In this document: positions 34,511-42,897 of the stretch, piece by piece
Position numbering within the stretch: position 1 is the stretch's first letter
Layout of the letters: each line of letters opens with the position of its first letter
NCBI GenBank assembly: GCA_947457465.1
Contig: CANGWB010000009.1
Coordinates: 1 to 64,000, forward strand
Length of the DNA stretch: 64,000 bases
Direction of reading: 5' to 3'
Source of the DNA: Chitinophagaceae bacterium
GTDB taxonomy: Bacteria; Bacteroidota; Bacteroidia; Chitinophagales; Chitinophagaceae
Translations under genes and position numbers: made by a program
The notes under the pieces: generated by a model
Database searches by the model: none
Seen by the model: only the letters and a program-made list of their open reading frames with translations
What the model was told of the DNA's origin: nothing

Positions 34511-35524
34511 ATGAAGAGGATTTTTACCATTGCATTTGTACTGATAATTTCCCTGCCATCCGCATGGGCACAGGATCCCAATTTCTCACAATTTTTTGCG
34601 TCTCCGATGACCTTGAATCCGGCATTGACCGGAAAATTCGATGGCGTCTTTCGGGCAGCCGGCAATTACCGAAACCAATGGCCGACGATCAATAACGCCT
34701 TTGTTACCAAGACTGTTTCTGTCGATTTCTCGGCCATGAAGAATAAACTTGCCGATATCGATAACATGGGGATCGGTGTACTGGGACTAACCGACCGTGC
34801 AGGAGATGGCGTGCTGGTCACGAATTATGCAGGACTCTCATTCGCTTACCACAAAGGATTGGATGAGGATGGAAAACATCAGATAGGAGCCGGGTTTCAG
34901 GGCATTTATATCAATAAACGACTGGATGTTTCCAAAGTAGATTTTGAAGATGAACTGACTCCGCTCGGTTTTACCGGCGTGACGAGTGAGATCTTCTCGA
35001 GCAATCAGATCAGTCTGGGTTACTTCGATCTCAATGCAGGAATATTATACACCGGCAGCACAGATGGAAGAAACAGTTTCTATCTGGGTGCATCTATGTA
35101 CCATATCAACCGGCCGAAAGAAACATTTCAGGGCGGACAGTATCTGCTGAATGCGCGTACAACGATTCAAGCCGGTGGTAAGATTCCGCTCGGACAATAC
35201 AACTATTTGCACCTGTCTGCCATACACAGTATGCAGGCAAAAGCCAGTAACACCGTCGGCGGTATGGCTTTCTCATACAATGTGAACCAAAATGAAGACG
35301 ATCCCGTCAATGTCTTTTTGGGCGCTTGGTATCGCATGAAAGATGCCGCGATCCCTTATTTCGGATTGGAATTCAAAGGCCTTCAATTAGGTGCCTCCTA
35401 CGATGTGAACACCTCTGCCCTCAAGCCTGCCTCCAATACTCGTGGCGGCGTAGAGATCTCGTTGGTCTACATTCAACGCCCTTCCGATCCAAATGCCAAG
35501 AAACTGAACTGTCCACGTTTCTGA
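34511..35524 (+). CDS. PorP/SprF-family type IX secretion membrane protein
   Basis: Encodes 337 residues from the ATG at 34511 (MKRIFTIAFVLIISLPSAW). A signal peptide ends SAWAQ, followed by the family opening DPNFSQFFASPMTLNPALTG. The rest is alternating beta strands of an outer-membrane barrel, such as YAGLSFAYHKGL and VFLGAWYRMKDAAIPYFGLE. PorP/SprF proteins are outer-membrane partners of type IX secretion and of particular secreted adhesins. Its usual large adhesin partner gene is not next to it, so it may be a stand-alone paralogue. Confidence 0.88.
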   Translation: MKRIFTIAFVLIISLPSAWAQDPNFSQFFASPMTLNPALTGKFDGVFRAAGNYRNQWPTINNAFVTKTVSVDFSAMKNKLADIDNMGIGVLGLTDRAGDGVLVTNYAGLSFAYHKGLDEDGKHQIGAGFQGIYINKRLDVSKVDFEDELTPLGFTGVTSEIFSSNQISLGYFDLNAGILYTGSTDGRNSFYLGASMYHINRPKETFQGGQYLLNARTTIQAGGKIPLGQYNYLHLSAIHSMQAKASNTVGGMAFSYNVNQNEDDPVNVFLGAWYRMKDAAIPYFGLEFKGLQLGASYDVNTSALKPASNTRGGVEISLVYIQRPSDPNAKKLNCPRF

Positions 35525-35525
35525 T

Positions 35526-36992
35526 CTACCGTAAGACTAGCGGTAGCAGAAACCAACTGAAGAGCGTGATCAGTATGATCGAAACGATGTTCATTACGCC
35601 TCCTACCAGCAACATGTGACGTAACCGAAGTTGTCCGCTCGCAAATACGATCGCATTCGGTGGCGTACCCATCGGCAACATTCCGGCACAACTCGCTGCC
35701 AACGTCATCGGTATACCCAGCAAGAGCGGATCCATCTGAAGTGCAGTTGCAAGGGCCGTGACAACCGGTGCAAAGACGATCACCTGCGCCACATTACTCA
35801 TAACCTCGCTGATAAAAAGTGAAATTGTTGTGATGATCAGCACCAACCAAAATCCACCGGTCGCGTAAGCCGCCAACCATGACCCCAAGGCCGCGATCAA
35901 TCCCGCCTTTTCTAATGCGCCGGCCAGCGCCAGTCCGCCCCCGAAGAGAAAAAGTATCCCCCAAGCAAGTTTCTCGGTGTCGGACCATTCCAATAAATGT
36001 TGATCGGGCTGTTGATCGGTTGCCTTGTCGGATGGATGAACAGGACATACAAACAGCATGAATCCGCCTAACAAGGCTATGATGGTGTCGTCCAGGGTGA
36101 ACCAAGACTGCCACTGGTTGATCAAAACACGACCCATCCAGAGCAATACTGTGATTCCAAAAATCCAAAGCACTCGTTTTTGTGAACCGGTCATCTGCCC
36201 CAACGCCCGCCACTCCTCCTCGATCACGGCATCCATCACCTGACTGGAGCGGATCCGGTTCGGATACAGCCACTTGACCATCACTACATACAAAGCCAGC
36301 ACCAGCAACAATCCTAATGGTAAACAAAGCAGCATCCAGTTCATGAATCCGATCTGTATCGACGGGATCTCTTTCTCTATATAGGCAACATACGCAACAT
36401 TGGGAGGCGTACCGATGATCGTACCGATACCACCCAGATTAGAAGCATACGCAATAGCAAGCATCAGCGCGATGGAAAAATTCCCGAGATCACCCCCGAG
36501 CCTCTCTTTCTGCTTAAGCACTTGTATCACGGAGAGTGCAATAGGGAACATCATCATGGTGGTGGCAGTATTGCTGAGCCAGAGACTGATAAATGATGTA
36601 GACAGGATAAAGCCCAGTATGATCCGATCACCACTGGATCCGGTCATCCGTATAATGCCCAACGCAATGCGCCGATGCAATTCCCATTTTTCGATCGCTC
36701 TGCCTAACAGAAACCCACCCAAAAAAAGAAAAATGACCGGGTTAGCATATGCCTTTGATACTTCCTCGATCGGTTGGATCTTCAGCAACGGAAAAAGAAA
36801 AAGTGGTATCAATGCAACCACGGGCATCGACAAGGCTTCCGTCACCCAAAGTACGATCATGGTGATCGCCACAGACAGAATCATCGAAGAAGATCGACCC
36901 AATTGCAACGGATCGATAAAATAGAAAAGCAGCCCCAGTACAGCCGCCAAAATAATACGGGCGCCTCGTGATTTCAATATATCAAATTGCAT
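35526..36992 (-). CDS. DASS (SLC13) family sodium-coupled anion symporter
   Basis: Encodes 488 residues with about 12 membrane segments. The two SNT-type substrate and sodium motifs are visible as LWLSNTATTMMMFP and SEVMSNVAQVIVF, with MLPMGTPPNAIVFASGQL in the second half, all typical of the citrate/dicarboxylate/sulfate group. A dicarboxylate such as succinate is the likeliest substrate but is not certain. Converges on the PorP-like gene, one base apart. Confidence 0.88.
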   Translation of the reverse strand: MQFDILKSRGARIILAAVLGLLFYFIDPLQLGRSSSMILSVAITMIVLWVTEALSMPVVALIPLFLFPLLKIQPIEEVSKAYANPVIFLFLGGFLLGRAIEKWELHRRIALGIIRMTGSSGDRIILGFILSTSFISLWLSNTATTMMMFPIALSVIQVLKQKERLGGDLGNFSIALMLAIAYASNLGGIGTIIGTPPNVAYVAYIEKEIPSIQIGFMNWMLLCLPLGLLLVLALYVVMVKWLYPNRIRSSQVMDAVIEEEWRALGQMTGSQKRVLWIFGITVLLWMGRVLINQWQSWFTLDDTIIALLGGFMLFVCPVHPSDKATDQQPDQHLLEWSDTEKLAWGILFLFGGGLALAGALEKAGLIAALGSWLAAYATGGFWLVLIITTISLFISEVMSNVAQVIVFAPVVTALATALQMDPLLLGIPMTLAASCAGMLPMGTPPNAIVFASGQLRLRHMLLVGGVMNIVSIILITLFSWFLLPLVLR

Positions 36993-37055
36993 CAGGTGAA
37001 GTTATCTGTTCCAGCTCTCTTCCACAACTTCAAGCCCACCTCCCTCGTCATGTTT

Positions 37056-37128
37056 TCTCAACTTTCATCCCTCATCTCTTATCCTTCACCTTTCATCCTT
37101 CAACCTTCACCCTCTTCTCCCTTCATCT
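37056..37128 (-). repeat. Purine-rich repeat, copy B
   Basis: The plus strand is a pyrimidine tract of CTTTCATCC/CCTTCACC units; read on the minus strand it contains AAGGTTGAAGG (37107-37097) and GATGAAAGGTGAAGG, as in copies A and C. It fills most of the 159-base gap between the symporter and EI24 genes. Confidence 0.7.
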
Positions 37129-37135
37129 AAATCCG

Positions 37136-37143
37136 TATATTTA
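37136..37143 (+). promoter_or_regulatory. Candidate -7 element (TATATTTA) before the EI24 gene
   Basis: One base from TAnnTTTG, ending 8 nt before the ATG at 37152; a very short leader is predicted. Confidence 0.45.
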
Positions 37144-37151
37144 CTGACACC

Positions 37152-37901
37152 ATGCTGCAAGAATTCATTGTTGTTGGACGGTCTTGGAAACAAGCGCGTT
37201 TGTTCACACGCGAACACCGGCTGTTGAAAGAAATGATCATTCCTGGAGTGGTTTATGCCCTCTTATTTCTGGTTGGAATGAATTTCTTTTTCAAATCGGC
37301 CAATGCCGTATCGGAATGGATCGGGGGAACTCTCGGACTGGCAGAGTGGCTACAACAAGAAAGAAGTGAGTGGTTAAGCTTTCTGTTCGTGATGAACGGA
37401 ATGATGCTCCAATTGCTATTGGTGCTGATCTATTTTTCCTGGTTCAAATACCTGATCCTGATCATCGGATCACCCCTGTTCACTTATGTCAGTGAAAAAA
37501 CCGAAGTATTGGTGGATGGGCAGGAACATCGGTTTCAGTGGAAAGACGTTCGCGCAGATGCGGTGCGAGGTGTCGGCCTAGCGCTGCGCAATGCTGGATG
37601 GCAAACAGTTTACCTGGCTGCACTAGTGATCATAACCCTGATACCGGTTGTAGGGTGGATCACACCCCTGATCGCCTTGGGATTGGAGTGTTATTATTTC
37701 GGGATGTCGATGCTCGACTACTCCTTGGCAAGAGTTGGCTATGATCGGTCACAAAGTTTTCGTTTTGTACAGGCGCATAAAGGATTGGCCATCGGAACCG
37801 GCTTTGTGTTTCTGGCCATGCATGTATTACTTCCCTTCGCACCGGTGTATGCAATCATCTCCGCTACACTCAGCATTCAATCGATCAAGCGTACGGCATG
37901 A
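37152..37901 (+). CDS. EI24-domain membrane protein (CysZ-like)
   Basis: Encodes 249 residues with four or five membrane segments, including VVYALLFLVGMNFFF, MMLQLLLVLIYFSWFKYLIL, a segment near LAALVIITLIPVVGWITPLI, and a last one at VFLAMHVLLPFAPVYA. The order and the motif after the third segment (GLECYYFGMSMLDYSLAR) fit the EI24/CysZ group. CysZ is a sulfate transporter in proteobacteria; in this phylum the role is unknown. It overlaps the RsmI-like gene by 4 bases. Confidence 0.8.
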   Translation: MLQEFIVVGRSWKQARLFTREHRLLKEMIIPGVVYALLFLVGMNFFFKSANAVSEWIGGTLGLAEWLQQERSEWLSFLFVMNGMMLQLLLVLIYFSWFKYLILIIGSPLFTYVSEKTEVLVDGQEHRFQWKDVRADAVRGVGLALRNAGWQTVYLAALVIITLIPVVGWITPLIALGLECYYFGMSMLDYSLARVGYDRSQSFRFVQAHKGLAIGTGFVFLAMHVLLPFAPVYAIISATLSIQSIKRTA

Positions 37902-38596
37902 GTGATACCGCTGTTGTATACCTGATCCCTACGTGGATCGATGAATCGGCTCCGCAGACTCTACCTGCTTATATTCTGGAGATCGTTCAGCAATGCCAGG
38001 ATCTGTTTGTCGAAAATGAACGAACGACCCGTCGCTTTCTAAAGTCTTTACGTAAAGAGATCGTCATCGATTCATTCAACTGGTATCGTATGGATGAGGA
38101 GGGTGTTGAAACAACATTTCGCCAGTCGATCCGATCGAAGCGGGTTATCGGTATCATCAGCGAAGCGGGTTGTCCGGGCATCGCCGATCCCGGCCAGGCC
38201 TTGGTTGCTATCGCACAGGAGATGCAGGTGCTTGTCCGACCCTTGGTTGGTCCCAGTTCCATTTTACTAGCGCTGATGGGAAGTGGAATGAACGGACAGT
38301 CTTTCACCTTTCACGGTTATCTGCCCATCGATGCCAGTGCTCGGAATCAGGCGATCCGAGCGCTGGAGCAGGACTCCTTGAAACATCAACGAACCCAGCT
38401 GTTCATCGAAACCCCCTACCGGAATAATGCCCTGCTACAGGCATTGCTTCAACTGCTGCAACCCGGCACCCGGCTATGCATCGCCGCAGACATCACGGCT
38501 CCCACGCAGTTCATACAGACAAAAACCGTTTCGGACTGGAAAAAGCAGCAACCCGACCTGCATAAACGCCCCGTGCTGTTTCTGATTCAGGCCTGA
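37898..38596 (+). CDS. RsmI-like SAM-dependent methyltransferase
   Basis: Encodes 232 residues of the tetrapyrrole-methylase fold. SAM-binding and family motifs are VIGIISEAGCPGIADPGQ, GPSSILLALMGSGMNGQSF and QLFIETPYRNNALLQALL, close to RsmI, which 2'-O-methylates C1402 of 16S rRNA. The N-terminus (VVYLIPTWIDESAPQTL) is diverged from classic RsmI, so this may be a paralogue with another target. Coupled to the EI24 gene by an ATGA overlap. Confidence 0.83.
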   Translation: MSDTAVVYLIPTWIDESAPQTLPAYILEIVQQCQDLFVENERTTRRFLKSLRKEIVIDSFNWYRMDEEGVETTFRQSIRSKRVIGIISEAGCPGIADPGQALVAIAQEMQVLVRPLVGPSSILLALMGSGMNGQSFTFHGYLPIDASARNQAIRALEQDSLKHQRTQLFIETPYRNNALLQALLQLLQPGTRLCIAADITAPTQFIQTKTVSDWKKQQPDLHKRPVLFLIQA

Positions 38597-38653
38597 CACG
38601 AACAAGTGTGAGCAAACGCAAAAAAACAAGGGCGATTCCGTTGTAATTCTTTT

Positions 38654-38661
38654 TACTTTTG
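38654..38661 (+). promoter_or_regulatory. -7 element (TACTTTTG) of the arginine operon
   Basis: Exact TAnnTTTG match in the 297-base gap after the RsmI-like gene. Transcription from it gives a leader of about 225 nt before the first structural gene. Confidence 0.6.
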
Positions 38662-38767
38662 TCCCCCTGAATTAAACTCGGTGACCAACCTGCTCACCCA
38701 TACCAAACAAGTGGCCTTTCATCGGTCCATCACCAGCGGTGTTTATTCCGTTGGGTTTGATGTATTT

Positions 38768-38803
38768 ATGTTCAGTCGTCCCCGACGAACCCGTAGATGC
38801 TGA
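38768..38803 (+). CDS. Arginine-rich leader peptide
   Basis: The ATG at 38768 opens an 11-residue frame, MFSRPRRTRRC, then TGA at 38801-38803. Five codons are Arg (CGT 38777, CGA 38783, CGA 38786, CGT 38792, AGA 38795). The same frame is open upstream to a GTG at 38681, so a 40-residue form is possible, but the ATG form has the classic size. The stop codon sits at the base of a strong hairpin (38800-38835). The peptide itself probably has no function; ribosome speed over its Arg codons would report charged tRNA-Arg. It is directly upstream of an eight-gene arginine operon. Confidence 0.7.
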   Translation: MFSRPRRTRRC

Positions 38804-38887
38804 CAGGACGAACCCCTCACCCTGGTCCCTGTCAGTGAACATCCCCCGAGTATTTATTTGGACTGGTGAACCTCCCTCAATTTTTTT
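38800..38887 (+). promoter_or_regulatory. Putative arginine attenuator region
   Basis: CTGACAGG (38800-38807) pairs perfectly with CCTGTCAG (38828-38835), starting at the leader stop codon. As an alternative, TCACC (38817-38821) and GTCC (38825-38828) can pair with GGTGA (38865-38869) and GGAC (38860-38863); the two folds compete. Seven T bases follow at 38881-38887. Upstream, TCGTC (38776-38780) within the Arg codons can pair with GACGA (38784-38788) or, extended, with GGACGA (38806-38811). I do not see a canonical terminator stem touching the T run, so the exact mechanism is open. Confidence 0.55.
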
Positions 38888-38893
38888 AAGACA

Positions 38894-39574
38894 TTGAATT
38901 CTACCGACCTCATCATTCGGATCGCCGAGCCGACCGATAAAAAATTCGCCACCACGATCACCGACGAGATGGCCGCCTCTGCCGCTGCGCGGGGTACAGG
39001 CATCGCCAAACGTAGTCCAGACTACATACAAACCAAAATCGATGAAGGCAAGGCCGTGATCGCACTCACAACTCAAGGAGAGTGGGTTGGTTTTTGCTAC
39101 ATAGAAACCTGGGGCCATGGTGAATACGTGGCGAACAGCGGATTGATCGTCTCTCCTGCCTACCGAAAAAGCGGCGTAGCCAAAGCGATCAAGAAACGAA
39201 TCTTTGAACTCTCCCGGGAAAAATATCCGCATGCCAAGATATTCGGCCTCACAACCGGTTTAGCCGTGATGAAGATCAACAGCGAACTCGGCTATGAGCC
39301 GGTAACCTATTCGGAGCTTACACAGGATGAAGCATTCTGGGCCGGATGTAAAAGCTGCGTCAACTATGAGATCCTGATGAGCAAGGACAGAAAGAACTGC
39401 ATGTGTACCGCCATGCTCTATGATCCAACCGATCACTATGAACCGGCCGAAACCAAACAATTCTTCGAAGAAAATAAAACGGTTTTTGAACGATTGCTTC
39501 GATTCAAGCAATGGAAACTGCTACGACCGATCCTCAAATCTTTCAAAGAAAAAAATTCACCTGCCAAACCATGA
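38894..39574 (+). CDS. GNAT acyltransferase, probable N-acylglutamate synthase of the arginine operon
   Basis: Encodes 226 residues. The start is TTG at 38894: an in-frame stop lies nine codons upstream and no ATG or GTG intervenes. The GNAT fold is seen in GFCYIETWGHGEYVANSGLI and the acyl-CoA loop SPAYRKSGVAKAIKKRIF. As first gene of an operon that lacks argJ and any other argA, it is the candidate for acylating glutamate, from acetyl-CoA or succinyl-CoA. Two Cys pairs follow the fold, GCKSCVNYE and KNCMCTAM, suggesting a metal site. It overlaps argG by 4 bases. Confidence 0.82.
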   Translation: MNSTDLIIRIAEPTDKKFATTITDEMAASAAARGTGIAKRSPDYIQTKIDEGKAVIALTTQGEWVGFCYIETWGHGEYVANSGLIVSPAYRKSGVAKAIKKRIFELSREKYPHAKIFGLTTGLAVMKINSELGYEPVTYSELTQDEAFWAGCKSCVNYEILMSKDRKNCMCTAMLYDPTDHYEPAETKQFFEENKTVFERLLRFKQWKLLRPILKSFKEKNSPAKP

Positions 39575-40776
39575 GCAAAAAGATCGTTCTCGGATTCAGT
39601 GGTGGACTAGACACTTCCTATTGCGTCAAATATTTACGCGATGACCTAGGCTATGAAGTACATAGTATTCTAGTAAATACCGGTGGGTTTTCCGATGAAG
39701 AATTGCAGCAGATAGAAGCACATGCCCATACACTCGGAGTAGCCTCCCATAAAACACTGAACGCGATACGACCCTACTACGACCGAATCCTTCGCTACCT
39801 GATCTATGGAAATGTATTAAAGAACAATACCTATCCTCTTTCCGTTTCTGCTGAACGACTCATTCAGGCGCTAGGCATTGCGGATCATGTGAAGGAACTG
39901 AATGCCGACGCCGTTGCACATGGCAGCACAGGCGCCGGAAACGATCAGGTACGATTCGATATGATCTTTCATATCCAGATCCCGGGCGTACCCATTCTCA
40001 CGCCCATCCGCGATCAACAACTCAGCCGCGAAGCAGAGATCGAATACCTGAAAGCAAAAGGCGTGCAGATGAATTTTTCTAAAGCAGCCTATTCTATCAA
40101 CAAAGGACTCTGGGGTACGAGCGTTGGGGGAAAAGAAACACTTTCGTCAAATGGCATGCTTCCTGAGGAAGCCTGGCCCACTCCTGTATCAAAGACCGGA
40201 ACGGAAGCGATACGATTGGATTTTGAAAAAGGCGAACTGATCGCCGTCAACGAAAATCGCTTCGAACACCCCAGCCAAGCCATCCAATTCTTGCAAACAC
40301 TGGCCGGACCATACGGCATCGGCCGAGACATCCACGTAGGAGATACCATCATCGGCATAAAAGGCCGAGTCGGGTTTGAAGCTGCGGCCCCAATGATCAT
40401 CCTGAAAGCACATCATGCACTGGAAAAACATGTGCTCACCAAATGGCAACTGCAATGGAAAGATCAGTTGGCCTTGTTCTATGGCAATTGGCTGCATGAG
40501 GGACAGATCCTCGACCCTGTCATGCGGGATATAGAAGCTTTCTTATCCCATTCCCAGGAACAAGTGAGCGGATCCGTTTTTGTACAACTGAATCCTTATC
40601 GTTTTCAAGTAACCGGCATTGAAAGCCTATACGACCTGATGAACAGCCGATTCGGGAAATACGGGGAGATGAATGCAGGCTTTACCGGAAACGATGTACG
40701 CGGCTTCAGTCGGATCGCCGGTCAACAGACTATTATCCATGAATCTGTCAAACGCTCCGTCGATGAAGAAAATTAA
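39571..40776 (+). CDS. argG: Argininosuccinate synthase
   Basis: Encodes 401 residues from the ATG at 39571 (MSKKIVLGFSGGLDTSYC). It joins citrulline and aspartate with ATP, the seventh step to arginine. The N-type ATP pyrophosphatase motif is FSGGLDTSYC, and AHGSTGAGNDQVRFDMIF binds substrates. The sequence is diverged from E. coli ArgG in its C-terminal half but covers the normal length. Overlaps the GNAT gene by 4 and argC by 14 bases. Confidence 0.94.
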   Translation: MSKKIVLGFSGGLDTSYCVKYLRDDLGYEVHSILVNTGGFSDEELQQIEAHAHTLGVASHKTLNAIRPYYDRILRYLIYGNVLKNNTYPLSVSAERLIQALGIADHVKELNADAVAHGSTGAGNDQVRFDMIFHIQIPGVPILTPIRDQQLSREAEIEYLKAKGVQMNFSKAAYSINKGLWGTSVGGKETLSSNGMLPEEAWPTPVSKTGTEAIRLDFEKGELIAVNENRFEHPSQAIQFLQTLAGPYGIGRDIHVGDTIIGIKGRVGFEAAAPMIILKAHHALEKHVLTKWQLQWKDQLALFYGNWLHEGQILDPVMRDIEAFLSHSQEQVSGSVFVQLNPYRFQVTGIESLYDLMNSRFGKYGEMNAGFTGNDVRGFSRIAGQQTIIHESVKRSVDEEN

Positions 40777-41746
40777 CGTTGGCATACTCGGTGCTGCCGG
40801 CTACACCGGCGGCGAATTGATCCGCCTGCTGATCAATCACCCGAACGCAGCTATCACTTTTGCACATAGTCGCAGCCAGTCCGGAAAACCACTGCAATCG
40901 GTTCACGCCGATCTGATCGGCGAACCAGAGATGAACTTCACCGATTCATTTTCACTTGATTCGATCGATGTCCTCTTTCTCTGCCTAGGGCATGGCGAGT
41001 CACGCACATTCCTGGAGTGTACAAAACTCCCCGACACGTTACGCATCATCGATCTGACCACCGACTTTCGTCATCACGCATCAAATCAATTCCAGTCCGA
41101 GACATTCGTATATGGATTACCGGAACTGAATCGAGACCGAATCAAAAATGCGCGCTTCGTCGCCAATCCCGGTTGCTTCGCTACCGCCATCCAACTCGGA
41201 TTATTACCACTGGCAAAAGCGGGCAAACTTTCATCGATTCACACCACGGGCATCACCGGCAGTACAGGAGCCGGACAAAGTCTAAGCGCCTCCACCCATT
41301 TCAGTTGGCGATCCAATAACATTCAGGCCTATAAAACACTGGAGCATCAACACGGACAAGAGATCAGAGAATCCTTACTTCAACTCTCCGGACAAGAATC
41401 ACTCGAACTGAACTTCGTTCCCTGGCGTGGTGATTTCACCAGAGGTATTTTCATCAGCTCAACGATCGATTGTGATCTGTCCGCCGAAACATTGAACAAC
41501 CTATACCTTGATCACTACAACACGCATCCCTTTACGCATGTTTCCAGTGAGCCGATCTTTTTGAAACAAGTGGTCAACACCAACAAAGCTTTGGTACAGC
41601 TGGAAAAGGTGGGAAGCAAGTTGGTGGTGCACACGGTGATCGATAATCTGCTGAAAGGCGCCAGCGGTCAGGCTGTACAAAACATGAACCTGCTGTTTGG
41701 ACTGCCTGAAACAAGCGGACTTCAACTAAAAGCCAGTTATTTCTGA
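40763..41746 (+). CDS. argC: N-acyl-gamma-glutamyl-phosphate reductase
   Basis: Encodes 327 residues from the ATG at 40763 (MKKINVGILGAAGYTGGEL). It reduces the N-acylglutamyl phosphate to semialdehyde with NADPH. The Rossmann motif GAAGYTGGELIRLL is at residues 10-23, and the catalytic Cys is in ANPGCFATAIQLGLLPL. Starts inside argG (14-base overlap) and is joined to argD by a TGATCATG junction. Confidence 0.95.
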   Translation: MKKINVGILGAAGYTGGELIRLLINHPNAAITFAHSRSQSGKPLQSVHADLIGEPEMNFTDSFSLDSIDVLFLCLGHGESRTFLECTKLPDTLRIIDLTTDFRHHASNQFQSETFVYGLPELNRDRIKNARFVANPGCFATAIQLGLLPLAKAGKLSSIHTTGITGSTGAGQSLSASTHFSWRSNNIQAYKTLEHQHGQEIRESLLQLSGQESLELNFVPWRGDFTRGIFISSTIDCDLSAETLNNLYLDHYNTHPFTHVSSEPIFLKQVVNTNKALVQLEKVGSKLVVHTVIDNLLKGASGQAVQNMNLLFGLPETSGLQLKASYF

Positions 41747-41748
41747 TC

Positions 41749-42897
41749 ATGAAACTATTTGACGTATACCCGCTCCAACCCATTACCATCGAACGTGCTT
41801 CGGGTAGCTCTGTTTGGGATGAGAAAGGACAAGAATACCTGGACCTTTATGGAGGACATGCCGTAATCAGTATCGGGCATGGCCATTCGCATTGGACTAA
41901 GCGAATCGAAGAACAACTCCACAAAATCTCTTTTTATTCTAACTCGATACAGATTCCGCTTCAGGTGGACCTGGCCGAGAAACTAGGTCGAGTAAGTGGA
42001 AAGAACAATTATCAACTGTTTCTATGCAACAGCGGCGCCGAAGCGAATGAGAATGCGCTGAAGCTTGCCAGTTTTCATACCGGTCGAAAACAGATCATCG
42101 CTTTCAAGGGCGCTTTTCATGGTCGAACCTCGCTTGCCGTCTCCGCGACTGATAATAAAAACTACATCGCTCCCGTAAATGAAACAGAGAATGTGACTTT
42201 TCTTCCATTCAATGATATCGGAGCACTGGAAGATCATTTCAAAAAGGATGGCGACAAGATCGCGGCGGTGATCGTGGAGGGCATACAGGGTGTTGGTGGC
42301 ATTCGCGTTGCCTCCAATGAATTCCTTCAATCGATCCGAAGCTGTTGTGATCAATATGGAGCCGTATATATTGCCGACAGTGTTCAGTGCGGATACGGAC
42401 GAAGCGGAAAATTCTATAGCCATGATCACTCCGGTGTAGATGCTGATATTTATACGATGGCCAAAGGCATGGGTAATGGATTTCCCATTGCCGGCATTTC
42501 GATCGCACCGCATATCAAACCCAAACATTTTCAACTCGGCACCACTTTCGGTGGAAACCACCTTGCTTGTGCGGCCGCCCTGGCAGTACTCGAAGTGATC
42601 GAGTCAGAGAAACTCATCGAAAACGCTGCCCATCTAGGAGACCATTTGCAAACTTCGATACGAGCCATTCCTGAACTGAGTGATGTTCGTGGATACGGGC
42701 TGATGATCGGATTCGATTATACTGAAACGATTTCAACCCTACGCCAGCACCTGCTATTCCAAAAACACATATTCACCGGAGAAGCAAAACCCCGAGTGGT
42801 TCGGCTACTTCCTTCACTCGCCCTGAGCCGTAGTAATGCGGACCGATTTCTTCAGGATCTCCGCGACTCGATTCAAGAAATTCAATCCGCCTCATGA
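41749..42897 (+). CDS. argD: N-acylornithine aminotransferase
   Basis: Encodes 382 residues, a class III PLP transaminase. It converts N-acylglutamate semialdehyde to N-acylornithine. The PLP Lys is in YTMAKGMGNGFPIAG; NSGAEANENALKLA and FKGAFHGRTSLAVSAT are family motifs. It overlaps argF' by 4 bases (ATGA). Confidence 0.94.
   Translation: MKLFDVYPLQPITIERASGSSVWDEKGQEYLDLYGGHAVISIGHGHSHWTKRIEEQLHKISFYSNSIQIPLQVDLAEKLGRVSGKNNYQLFLCNSGAEANENALKLASFHTGRKQIIAFKGAFHGRTSLAVSATDNKNYIAPVNETENVTFLPFNDIGALEDHFKKDGDKIAAVIVEGIQGVGGIRVASNEFLQSIRSCCDQYGAVYIADSVQCGYGRSGKFYSHDHSGVDADIYTMAKGMGNGFPIAGISIAPHIKPKHFQLGTTFGGNHLACAAALAVLEVIESEKLIENAAHLGDHLQTSIRAIPELSDVRGYGLMIGFDYTETISTLRQHLLFQKHIFTGEAKPRVVRLLPSLALSRSNADRFLQDLRDSIQEIQSAS

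Noticed and set aside
36400-36924. Plus-strand frame of 174 residues opposite the anion symporter
   Set aside because: Antisense to a gene with clear SNT motifs; no independent start signal or domain.
38681-38767. Longer leader frame from GTG giving a 40-residue peptide
   Set aside because: Not excluded, but the ATG at 38768 gives the compact Arg-rich form and the upstream residues hold only one Arg codon.
38860-38893. Classic intrinsic terminator before the GNAT gene
   Set aside because: The T run at 38881-38887 is present, but the best stem found ends 11 bases earlier and has an internal loop, so I did not call it a terminator.
38672-39232. Open minus-strand frame of 186 residues across the arginine leader and the GNAT gene
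   Set aside because: It is antisense to a well-supported gene and shows no recognisable motif; it reflects the codon use of the plus-strand gene.
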